Positions 33,952-44,341 of a stretch of DNA of 64,000 nucleotides are shown piece after piece. Location of the stretch: assembly GCF_010015585.1 (NCBI RefSeq), contig NW_022985067.1, positions 124,001 to 188,000 on the forward strand, given 5' to 3'. Within the stretch, counting starts at the first letter, position 1. Each line of letters opens with the position of its first letter. Both the position numbers and the translations under genes were made by a program. Below the pieces are notes generated by a model. It was not told the origin of the DNA. It did no database searches and saw nothing but the letters and a program-made list of their open reading frames with translations. This DNA comes from Eremomyces bilateralis CBS 781.70. Taxonomy: Eukaryota > Ascomycota > Dothideomycetes > Eremomycetales > Eremomycetaceae.

Positions 33952-34958
33952 ATCATATTGGAATCACGATTTGTACGCAGCTGTGAACAAGAGGGAGGCG
34001 AACGAAGGATAGACCACTTATCACGGCGCACTCGGCGCCTTTGAATAGCAGCCATGATTTTTGCTAGTAGGGAGCGTGGCATGGGGGATCACTGGTAAAA
34101 TGGGAGTTGCAGGCGACAGATTGGGCACCTGGGGGTAGAATTGGCGATGTGGTGATCACGTGACATAGAGTAAAGTATGTGGTTATTAATTAGGTGAAGA
34201 TGGAATTGCCGCAGAAAACTGCCTAACTATAAAACCGCAACTTTCTAGTAATAAACAGATTGAGGGGTAAGCAGTTGAGATCATGTGACTCAATAATGTG
34301 ATTTGCCTTGTGGATATCATGTCACCATGTGTATGCCTCTGTGGCCTCACACTGGTCCATCAGAGCATGATCGCACGGTAGGTAAATTTACATGTGATCG
34401 ACGACGCCACTTCGTATCCATGTTTCAGCCCCTGGTACTCGTCGGTCTCTGCCGTGTCCAGATTGAAGTTTATTACAAGCATCGACCAATCGAAATGTAT
34501 GTACAACTTCCTCATCAAAACCAGTTTCCAACACCGAATTCGAATGATTTGCCCATATAACCACTTAATTACATGAAATTTTCGGTCAGAAATTGAAGAA
34601 ACTTATAAATAAAGAGTAAAAGGTCGTGTTAAAAAAAAACCCTAACTGAACTTTTCCTAGTAACTAACGGCGGTCGAACCGTCGAAGTAGAACTAGTTAG
34701 GTAGTTGGTCAGAGGATTAAGTTAGAATCCCTAGTAAGACACTAGTTTTTGAGCATTGCAGCCATCAATTAACGGGGATAATTACGTCGTAGGCATCCGG
34801 CATCCTGTCAATTTAAGATGAGTGCGGCACAAAGATGATAAAGATCGCGGTATATGACCCTGCTTGTTCTTCTTGTCCAGTCCGCCCCATTTCGCCTTTC
34901 TTAGATCTGTCACGTTGCGAGTCTCCACGGTTAATAGTCTTGCGGACACCCTTTCATC
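33952..34958. other. AT-rich intergenic stretch
   Basis: About 1 kb of AT-rich DNA. A CCTAACT/AGTTAGG inverted repeat (34641-34647 and 34695-34701) lies near short direct GTTAG words, too short to name as an element. No gene is seen. Confidence 0.45.
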
Positions 34959-35798
34959 ATGTTTCTCGCCATAGTTATCGCAATATGCCTCGGCCAGTCC
35001 TTCGTCGGCGCAATCGAGCTGACCACCGGTTTTGTCCAATTATCAACATTAACCACGGATCGACATTTCGTACGCACTACAAAAACCGAGACCTACACTC
35101 AAACATCATCGGTCTGGCCCACCGCGCCAGTAACCGGCAGCCCGATATCTAGCTCTGTAGTCACGCTTGATGGCCTCCCCATAACCAAAATTGTTGCCGC
35201 CATTCCTACAGATGCACCTTTCGCCTCAACAAACCCATCGCGACAGTTCGGCAATGATGTAACAAGCTCTTCAACACTTACCGTCATCTACGGACCCGTA
35301 GTCGTCACGCCGCCACCATCATGCACCCGCACTTCCTTCCGCTACGTCACCTCCGCCATACTCGGCGACCTCAATAATCTCCAGCCGTCAGAAATCGAAG
35401 CCGCCCTTTCCCAGATCGAAGGCGCCACGCGCTCCTCCTTCTCAACGGACATGCGCCCTGGGCAGCAATCACCGGGCACGACGAGCTGGGCTCAAGTCAA
35501 TATCTATCTTCCTACAGGCGTGGCCTCTCCTACCCTCACCAGTTCCGATCTCGACCATCTCGCACAATGTTACGATCCGCGCCGTTTTGGATGTCCCATG
35601 GCGGAGAACACCGCTGTTATTGCCGGCTGCCCCATTGACCGGGTGCCGACCGGATATCCACTGCCCGTCGACGGGGATTCCGGCGCAACTCCAATATCAA
35701 GCTCGATGGGTGGTGCGGCAGCACCGACAGGACAGGTTGGGGCCGTGTTTGTGGCGGCAGCTGCTGGATTGGGGATCGCTATCGGTGCTGCGATATAG
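34959..35798 (+). CDS. Secreted, probably GPI-anchored Ser/Thr-rich protein
   Basis: A single exon of 279 codons. The signal peptide is MFLAIVIAICLGQSFVGA. The mature part is Ser/Thr/Pro-rich (TQTSSVWPTAPVTG, TSSSTLTVIYGPVVVTPPPS), so likely O-glycosylated. A small conserved-looking domain follows with three or four Cys (SCTRTSFRYVT, LAQCYDPRRFGCPMAEN, VIAGCPIDRVP). The end is Gly/Ala-rich then hydrophobic (GAVFVAAAAGLGIAIGAAI), as expected of a GPI-anchor signal. It is likely at the plasma membrane or in the cell wall. No family is recognised. It lies in the accessory island but has ordinary coding quality and GC-rich codon use unlike its surroundings. Confidence 0.75.
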   Translation: MFLAIVIAICLGQSFVGAIELTTGFVQLSTLTTDRHFVRTTKTETYTQTSSVWPTAPVTGSPISSSVVTLDGLPITKIVAAIPTDAPFASTNPSRQFGNDVTSSSTLTVIYGPVVVTPPPSCTRTSFRYVTSAILGDLNNLQPSEIEAALSQIEGATRSSFSTDMRPGQQSPGTTSWAQVNIYLPTGVASPTLTSSDLDHLAQCYDPRRFGCPMAENTAVIAGCPIDRVPTGYPLPVDGDSGATPISSSMGGAAAPTGQVGAVFVAAAAGLGIAIGAAI

Positions 35799-36454
35799 AT
35801 CATACTCTTACGATCCGGCCGTACCAGGCGACGACTCGACATTTGAACCAACCTGCTTGGTTAGCCTTGCGCACGGATTCTTAACTACTTAGCAAATACG
35901 GAGTACCATAGAAATTTAGAAGGCTGGTGAGTTTTGTCCACCACGCTAGCCATATTATTACTACCGTGGAATTATTTGCGTGTTATTTTTATAAGCTCTT
36001 TTGATGGTTCCGAGGCCTCGACTGAGAAGAATCTAAAGCGTATTCCGATGTCTCGTCATATTCATGCATTAAAGTACTTAGATTGATAGATTCTACCAAG
36101 GGAACAGGCCGCAGGCCTGGGACCATAACAATTCCACGCAATTGTTGGGGTACAGGAAGCATTCACTCCTCTTGTAGCCGGAGCCATATTCCGTGCTTTA
36201 ACCAGTTCTGTCGGATCGTTTTCCTGTCTTGTTTCCGCCAAAAAAATTGGTCACTGAGACTATGTTACTGCAGTAAAATAGGACGGGCTGAAGCCGTCGA
36301 CGCTCGATGTCGGCTAAGAACTCTTCTAACGAAGGAGGCTGCTAAGTACGTAGCCATGCTGCATACCATGGGTTCTGAGAGCATTGTAGGCTTCATCGTA
36401 AGAAGCGTAAAGACAATCTGGTGGAGGAGCAATACCTTCCATGTTTCGATCTGT

Positions 36455-36477
36455 GAGAGAGAGAGAGAGAGAGAGAG
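36455..36477. repeat. (GA)n microsatellite
   Basis: A pure GA dinucleotide run of 23 bases. Confidence 0.95.
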
Positions 36478-37950
36478 TAAATTAAGATTTAAAGTTGACC
36501 TAACGTAGTTAAGTTAGGGAAAGATTGGTGATAAATTGGCATGAGTTGTTCAAGGGAAGATTGGTCGTACGCTAGGCTTGATTAATCCATTAGTTTCCCC
36601 GATTCCTAGCGTGGTGGAAAAACTGGTTTACAAATCTCACCAGCCCAATTAGAATACACTGATAGCCGATAATATTCTGCCTTCAATATTACATTTTTAG
36701 ACATCATGGCGGTGGTGGTGGTGTAGATTAGGAGGTGTAGTTAGAGACGTGACGTGGCAGTTCGCTTGTGCACTACATTATTACCATTAACCAATCTTTG
36801 TTTCCCCGTACAAATTACGATAGTCAATACGAGCTGCAGCATGGTAATACTACGAGCGCAACAATACAATGACCCGGCCATCGGCGACAGAACAGGAACC
36901 ATCCTGGCTAGGACCCATTTGAACTGTGGCGACAGTAATGTGGGTAGGTAACTAGTTTGCTAATACATAAATACAGAATAATTCTTCTCGAAAAGAATGC
37001 TTTTTCAGAGTCGACACGGATACCATCAGTGATCCGAGGATCGATTGCCTCCCGGAATTCAAGCGAATCAGACAAAAGCAACCCAGACTACCCCGGTTTT
37101 GATGGCACCTTATCTCTACTTCTCCCTCCCTTCTTTCCCCCCCATCCTGCATCGAGCATCCTCCATCCGCTCCCCAGACCCCAGGGCACAGTCCGTCCCA
37201 TCATTGATGGCTTGAGGGTACTGTCAGCCAACACCGAACGAGCCACAGGAAAGCTACGTTCTGTAAGCCGTTGTTATTGGTTTTCGTGCTGTAGAAATGG
37301 TGCCACATTGATATCGCGTTAGCCCCGTCCGTGCTCCGCGCATACGAAGCGACAGTTTAGCGACTGGCTTGCATCTGCAAGTTGCCATGTTATCTACGGA
37401 ATACAAACGCCACGATGCTCATACCGTGTGTCGTAAATACCATGCATGGACAGTTGGATGTCCAAATCTTGAGGGGCGCCGTCGGCGATGAAGGACTCGT
37501 GGTTATTCTGACACAGGACACAACACCTGCCATCTGCAGCTAACCAAGCGGATAACAATTAATAGGACATTGAGACGGGTTGAACCTTTAAAAAGTAAAA
37601 GGATTCACAACCGTCGATACCAGCCTAGACGATATCCTGCCGAATGACAAGGCGAACTCGATGACAAGGTTATGGAAGATGGAGGAGTTGATTGGTGCGA
37701 ATGGTGACGAGACGCGTTCTTATCAACACTTAACTATCACCACGTTGCTTCGGCTCACCACCCAACGAAATGTTATCTCTGGCACTGTCCCTCCACTTCC
37801 TAAAACAGTCTGATATGATCCTTTGCAGTTAGGCCCTGGTTTACGGATGATTTCCACATTCCACTCTTTCGAACACCACCCTGCTTGGGAGACGCGAAGC
37901 CCTGACAGATGTACGTGCATCCTCGTGGGCGATGTTATTACGCGATGGCA

Positions 37951-38050
37951 AGATAAGCCATGCGATAGTGATGCCAAATACGGAAGCAAGAAACGACTTG
38001 CCAGTAGGTTGGTGGCTTGCGATGTTTTGAGAGCGGGAGGGTATCTATCA
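37951..38050 (+). promoter_or_regulatory. Cluster of GATA-factor sites upstream of the ammonium transporter
   Basis: Three HGATAR motifs lie 220-320 bp before the start codon: AGATAA (37951-37956), CGATAG (37963-37968) and TGATAG on the minus strand (38045-38050). Fungal ammonium permease genes are known targets of the nitrogen GATA activator AreA. That this cluster is its site here is inferred from motif and position. Confidence 0.45.
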
Positions 38051-38270
38051 CTCAATTCTATATCTGGACCATGTCCGCCATATCTGAATGTTCTCCTGTC
38101 TAGCCTCCGTCCTTGATCCTCCTCACCTTCGTCTGGATTACCCTTCCCGGTCCTTGTCGATGTGTTTTCGTTCTACTTCAGTCTCTCCCTTATATACTTG
38201 ATCTAGCATTGAGCTGGAGATTCCGTAGATTGCCATTCAAGAAGATCGTGATTGAAGGACTTCCGCGACG

Positions 38271-39838
38271 ATGGCCGAACTAACTCCTGTAAGCCACTCC
38301 ATATCTCGATTCCGGTGTATTCGACAAAGTAGTAACTGATACCGTCGTCTAGCCGGAGTTCAACGAGACGCAGCCCAATGGCGGTGATTCTCTTCTCGTC
38401 GATGTCAACGCCCAGTACGCGGGTTTTGAGATGCACTATATCTGGATTGCCGTTATGTGCTTCCTGGTTTGGCTCATCATCCCGGGTATCGGACTTCTCT
38501 ACGGAGGGTTGGCGCGGAGGAAATCCGGCTTGGCTCTCCTGTTCCAGTCTCTTATGGTCGCGGCGATGTGAGTTCCTGCAGTAGATGCATAGCCATCCAC
38601 TAACTATCTACTGCCTCGACTAACACTTCTCCAGGGTTACGTTCCAATGGATGTTCTGGGGCTACTCCCTCGCCTACTCCCGCACCGCCTCCCCGTTTAT
38701 CGGCAACCTGGCCAACTTCGGCATGAAGAACGTCAGCGCTGCCCCATCCCCAGGATCCGACCTCCTCCCCGAAATCGTTTTCTGTTTCTACCAGATGTTG
38801 TTCTGCGCCTGCACGGTACAAATCGTCATCGGCGGGTCCTTCGAGCGTGGCCGTATCATCCCCTCCCTCGTCTTCGGCTTCCTTTGGGCCACCATCGTGT
38901 ATTGCCCGATTGCCTGCTGGACCTGGAACTCCAACGGCTGGCTGTACAACCTCCCTTCCCTCGATTTCGCCGGTGGTGGCCCCGTCCACATCGCGTCCGG
39001 CTGGGCTGCCCTTGCGTATGCCTTCGTCCTTGGAAAGCGCCGACATGTTGGCGAGAAGTCCCACCACAAGCCGCATAACACCACTCTTGTCTTCCTCGGT
39101 ACCGTCCTCATCTGGTTCGGATGGTATGGCTTCAACGGCGGTAGCGCCCTAAACGCCTCCGTCCGTGCCATGACCGCTGCGTTCAACACCAACACCGCCG
39201 CGTCCATGGGTGTCCTAGGCTGGTCTCTCGTCGACTACTTCCGCCACGGCCGACGATTCTCCGTCGTCGGTGCCTGCGAGGGCGCCATCGCCGGCCTCGT
39301 CGGCATCACTCCCGCCGCCGGTTTCGTGTCCGTCTGGCTTGCGGCGCTCATCGGCTTCCTTACCGCTGTCGTCTGCTCGCTCTGCCAGGGCATCGACAAG
39401 ATCCTGCGCATCGACGAGGGCATGGATGTCTTCAAGCTCCACGGCATCGGTGGCATGGTCGGCTCCTTCCTCACCGGCATCTTTGCCCAGTCCTGGGTCA
39501 GCTCGCTCGACGGCAGCACGCTGGCGCCCGGCGCCATCGACGGCGAGGGCATCCAGGTGGCTAAGCAGCTCGCGGAGATCGCGGCCATCTCGGCGTACAG
39601 CTTCACGGTCTCGTGTATCCTGTTGTATGTGCTCAAGTACATCCCCGGAATGCATCTGCGCGTCAGCGAGGAGGCGGAGATGGTCGGTCTGGATCTCGAT
39701 CAGTTCTTCGATGAGCAGATCGGGGACTGGAGCATGCTGGAGCAGATGGCGTTGCAGAGCGAGCAGGGAACCGCGACTCCGACCTCTGGAATACAGAAGG
39801 AGGCGGTGGCAGCGCAGCAGACGACAGTGGAGACGTAG
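38271..39838 (+). CDS. Ammonium transporter (Amt/Mep family)
   Basis: Exons 38271-38288, 38353-38567 and 38635-39838 give 478 residues, the normal Mep length. About 11 membrane helices can be read, starting near YIWIAVMCFLVWLIIPGIGL. Key residues are present: GLLYGGLARRKSGL, FQWMFWGYSLAYSR, the first pore His in PVHIASGWAALAYAF, WYGFNGGSALNAS, and the second pore His in FKLHGIGGMVGSFLTGIFAQ. The cytosolic tail (DEQIGDWSMLEQMALQSEQ) has a WSMLE element seen in fungal Mep tails. It imports ammonium at the plasma membrane. It belongs with the Aspergillus MeaA/MepA/MepB group; I cannot tell which paralogue. The first exon codes only MAELTP. Confidence 0.93.
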
Positions 39839-40304
39839 GAGGCTAAGCATGATCGAATTTTGTTGGATTGTTGTTTTGAACTTGGTGCGATACCACATAA
39901 GTCGTGTGTGGCGGGGAGGTTGGACAGTGAAATATACTGCCATTTATTTCTAGCTTATGGATATACCTGATTGAATGCATCACCCACTAACTTGCATTTA
40001 AACTCCTCCTACGTGCTATACCATTGTGTTGGATAACAACCCTTCCGTTCAATTTCGCGTGCCATTTTTTTATGGAAAGCGAGCAGTACGAGCGTTGAGT
40101 AGCGTCCGAAATTGTTCAGTGCTATCCAATTATTACTAACAATGTGCTGTATATAATAGTATGAGATGAGGCAGCGGTCATACTTTGGCCCGCATCGCGT
40201 ACCACTTACCAAGCCCATAAAGCGACCAAAACATAACCGACATTGCCCGTACTCCATCAACTCGGCGGTTTCATGCATTCACTATGTCATCGCAGCGGGG
40301 TTCT
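39839..40304. other. Convergent intergenic region
   Basis: The 3' flanks of two convergent genes; no coding signal is seen. Confidence 0.45.
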
Positions 40305-43300
40305 CTAGCCCAAAACTGCCCCCATCAACATATCTGTAATCGCACTTCTCTCCTCCACCACCTCTGCAGGCCTTCTCCCCCAGTCAATCTGCTTCATCGC
40401 TTCCACTGCATTGCTACTGCCTAACCCGTCGTCATCGAAAACCATCCATAATACTTCCGCGGCACCAGTACGGACCACGGCGGCCGGATGTCGCAGCATG
40501 GTTACCACCTTTTGGAGCACTAGTTCTCGGATCACTGGCACCTCTGCGAGGTTGCGATAGATCGACAGGGCTGTTAGATGGAGTGCCGGTTGGGGTGACT
40601 TATGGTGTGCTTTTTGAACCAGCGAGAGGAGCCTGCGGAAAGAGAATGCGGGCGCGGTGGTTGTAGGGTCGGAGGATTTGGACTTGTCGGAGGCACCTGG
40701 GGGAGTGATAAGCCGGTGCAAAAGCCGCATGTCGAGTAGGAAGGCAAGAATCTCCAGTATGCTCGGTAGGAGACGCGGGTTGCCGAGATTGTCGTTTAGG
40801 GTGGAGAGGAAAAGGTCGAAGAACTCGAGGACGCTGAAATCATCTAGCCTTCCCTCTGCTGTTTCCCTTGGGAAGGTAGATTCGATACCAAGAGCCTTGG
40901 CCAGTGCGATCCGCGCCGTTCGCTCTACCGCATCCGAACCTTGCGCAGCGGAAGAAATCATGCCTTCGAGAACCGCCCGCCGAATTGATGGATGGACGTC
41001 ACATTCCATGAAGAGGATATAGCTGCGGAAGTAAGACTCTGAGGATACATCTTTCTCCATGAGTTCTGGTCTGTCATCTATCGCAGCGTAGTAGAGTCTG
41101 GGCCTTGAGACGAGTGTGCGGGCTCGAGAGCGAAGCTTGTCAAGCTTTTCGAGCGAGAGCCGGAGGAGAGACGCGTATAACTGTATCTCCATATTCCCCT
41201 CTTCTGATTCCGAGTGAGTTCCCAGAGCTATATCCGATGACCATATACTTGCAAAGATGGGGAGTGCTTCAAGGCGGACAAGCGAGCCGACATCTCCTTG
41301 AGAGGTCACCGTGTAGTCATTGAAACTCTTCAACAGGGTTTCCTGTAATCTAGCAAATAGCTGTGGCTCCGCTCTGACCCTAGGAACAAGATCCGGCGAT
41401 ATGTAAGTATTCAGAGCTCTTAGAGCGATAACTCGTTGGTCGATTTTACGCGGCGGATGCGCTGCCTCAAGTAAAGTTTCGAACATCGAAGTCCAAACCT
41501 GAGGGCTCATGTGGAGGTCTTGAAGTGAAGAGCCAATTGCGAGCATATATCCTGAGCTAGGGTTACTCATGGCATGCTCCGATTTGACCTTAGCATGCCA
41601 TGACCCTACAAGCCGAATGAGTTCAGACTCGGGCAGTGAATGACAGAGTTGCTTTGCTGCTTCTGGGATCGCTCGGAGAACACCTTCATCGTTGCGGTGG
41701 AGACAATGATTGAAGAGTTCAATCAGCATATCGCCTGAGTCGCTTGTATTTGTTGACAGCCATGATCGGAGCAAGCTCAAAATCTTGACTAGAGAGATGA
41801 CGGCAATAGCGGTTAGTCGTGGTCGTAGAGCTGGGGAGGAGAAATCGATCTCCGTAAATTTCAGCCGGCTGGGGAGAGCCAGGTACTCTGCAAAATGAGA
41901 TAACCCCTCGACTGCTTGTGGTCGGCGTTCCGTAGGGGGACCGGTTCCCCTCAAGCTGCATTCTAGGATGCTGGAAAAGGCAAGGAGCAAACCATGCTTT
42001 TCCTCGATCTGGCGTGGTTTCAACTTCGCCAGAATCTCGAGAACCTCATCGAGCATTCCCTTTCGCACCTCCTTCCCTTTGACCTTTGCTAATGAGCCCA
42101 AAGCCAGCGCCGCGATCTCTCGGGACTTCTCGTCATTTGATCCCGTACCCCGCCAATCGACGAGACCTGTAAACAACCCGTCCCAGTACAGTTCGCTCAG
42201 TTTGCCTGCAGCCGATCCAACTTGAATCATAGCACGTTGATGCAACCCAACTGCCTGGAAATCGATCGTTTGGACAACCGATATCCCTTCCATGACGGTG
42301 TCTGGATGACGACCAACAAGCTCCTGCAACGCGGCGGACGATCCTCGTCGGATGTTGCCTGCTGGATCGAGGCACGCGGAAATGACAAGTTCTACAGCGA
42401 GCATCTGCAGGACAGATAGATGGTGGGTAGACGAACTTGCTGCACGAATTGTAGACGTGTCGATTCGGGTGAGCTCCTCTGTCGTGTAGCGCCGGGAGAG
42501 TGCCCAAATGCCGAAGTTCGCCGCGTCTCGAACGTTCGAACCCACCGAAGTTCCAGTAGCGGATCGTTGCTCAAAGTTCAGTGCCAGAAGGAGGGCATTA
42601 AGAACGTCAGGGAGCTGAGTAGGTGGGGGAGCACGCTTGTATAGAAGATGAGAGAGGGTCAGCGTGAGACCATGCCACCGGAGAGAATTGACAGCGGTAA
42701 CGCTGCGCTTGTGTCCCTCCCATAGGACATTGTCTTCAAAGCCTCCAATCACTGCCTCAATTAACTCAACGGCCATGTCTTGGTCCAGGCTAAAGGTGAT
42801 GACGCTTATAGCTTTGCTTGATGCAAAGCGGACAGGCGCGTCGCCGTCTGACAACGCCTCAAGCAGGAATCCAATGACATCCTCAAGAGTAGCTGTGACA
42901 TCAAGGCCAGTTAAGCTATCCTCTGCTCGAAGGCAGTGTAAAACGATGATACGAAAAGTCTTCACAATAAGTTTTCGGGTAATTGCCAGAGAGCTCAAAA
43001 ATTTGAGTGATTGAGAATCCAGGATTGCCTGACAAACAGAAAAAAGCCTTGATATCTGGATACCAATCTCTTGGACGGTACCGGAAGCGATAAGACGGGA
43101 GATAAAGGTAAGCATCCCTAAGCACGCATGGACATCATGTTCCTTGTGTGCTTCTTGAGCTCGATCGGCCCCGAAGAACCCGACTGCCCAAGTCACTACA
43201 GCATCAAGGAGACCGGCCTTGCGCATGTCCGGCCGTAGGCAAATTCTTGACAAGAGTCTGGCCGACGCTCCGCTCTCCTTGGTGGGACTTCGAAGGTACT

Positions 43301-43981
43301 TGACACAAAGAGGGATAATACGTCGGGTGATGCTTGGCAGTTCTTGTGGAAGCTCGAAATCCACAGGCTCAAAATGAATTGTAGGATCGTCTGAGGAAAT
43401 AGATGAAAGATCGAAGGGAGCGAGCATCAGGTGTGAAAGCCAGAGAAGGAGGATATACCGCTCATGCCATGTCGCTGAGGGGTTGTTTCGGCAAGCCTCC
43501 AATGCCCCCAGCATAGGTTCAAGATATTGAGGCTCATTGTTGAAGAAGCTGACGATGACCTTCTCCCCGCGGATTTTGCAGAGGTAATACAGCAGTTGTG
43601 CTACGGTATTTTGCACGGTACAAGCCCCGGATTTGCTCTTGATATGGCCATATTGGACACATTCAAGGAATCTGTTGACCAGATCTGGGACAATTTGGGG
43701 AAGATGCCTATCGAGGAGCTGCGGATCTTCTTGAAACGGGTCAATCTGCCGCGAATTGTCAGTACGAAAACATAAAGACCAAGCATGTTGGCGAGCGATT
43801 TGTAATCCGCGTAAACTAGGAGTATATTGCATACCAGTGATATGAGGCGAGATACCCTCGAGTCACGGATGTATTGTTTTGCGCCAAGGGCTTTTTGCAA
43901 CTGTAAGCGAAAATCAGTTAGAAGCTGCGGCGATGCCCGCATGAGTTGCAGGTCCGAATCATCCTTCAAATCCATTGTCAT
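40305..43981 (-). CDS. TBCD: Tubulin-folding cofactor D (TBCD, Cin1/Alp1 homologue)
   Basis: Two exons (43981-43835 and 43745-40305) encode 1,195 residues, the usual size. The N-terminus reads LQKALGAKQYIRDSRVSRLI, SLIDPFQEDPQLLDRHLPQI, followed by HEAT-like helical repeats throughout, for example WHERYILLLWLSHLMLAPFD, VRFASSKAISVITFSLDQDM, AVELIEAVIGGFEDNVLWEG. Near the C-terminus, VRTGAAEVLWMVFDDDG and EVVEERSAITDMLMGAVLG match the cofactor D end. The protein binds beta-tubulin and, with cofactors C and E, assembles or takes apart the tubulin dimer. The start may be either of two ATGs two codons apart. It is head-to-head with the kinesin-5 gene, 360 bp away. Confidence 0.9.
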
Positions 43982-44341
43982 AAAACTTCATCAGGCACCT
44001 GGAGTGCCATTCGTCGACTCGTTCTATCATTCTACATGATAAGGTAGGAATATCTCATCGATGTGTAGTTTGGACGATTCATACACCTCTGCTGCAGCTG
44101 CCCCCCTGCAGCTGGGAGGGAAGTTTCGACAAGGCGCCAAGGCATCTCTGGTCAATGGCGGGGCGACCAATCAAAACAAGCCACTAATAATGCGCGCTAT
44201 TCCCGATTCGGAACCATGTGTGTAAACATCCCAACTCCATCGCATCCCACTCAACTTCAAATCTTCAATACAGCTGAACTTCAGCGCAATCCCTGAAAAT
44301 CTTCGAGACATTTGCTTCCGCGGGTATATATACACGCGATT
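43982..44341. promoter_or_regulatory. Shared divergent promoter of cofactor D and bimC
   Basis: A 360-bp gap between two divergent microtubule genes. It contains a CCAATCA box (44167-44173) and a pair of CTGCAGCTG palindromes (44092-44100 and 44106-44114) separated by a C run. The promoter role is inferred from position. Confidence 0.45.

Larger units (their letters stand above)
35799..38270. other. Gene-free right end of the accessory island
   Basis: About 2.5 kb without a supported gene: AT-rich to 36.9 kb, then more mixed. It holds a GA microsatellite, a short GGT run (36705-36722), and an ACGCTAGG/CCTAGCGT inverted repeat (36569-36576, 36605-36612). The last 350 bases contain GATA motifs upstream of the ammonium transporter. 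Confidence 0.45.

Noticed and set aside
34641-34701. CCTAACT/AGTTAGG inverted repeat considered as ends of a small DNA transposon
   Set aside because: Only 7 bp, no target-site duplication seen, no second copy noticed.
37723-38055. 110-codon minus-strand frame upstream of the ammonium transporter
   Set aside because: No motif, no neighbour context, overlaps the likely promoter.
22500-38250. LTR-type or other virus-like element in the island
   Set aside because: No long terminal repeats and no gag, reverse transcriptase, integrase or capsid motifs seen in any frame.
39215-39943. 242-codon minus-strand frame
   Set aside because: Antisense shadow of the ammonium transporter exon.
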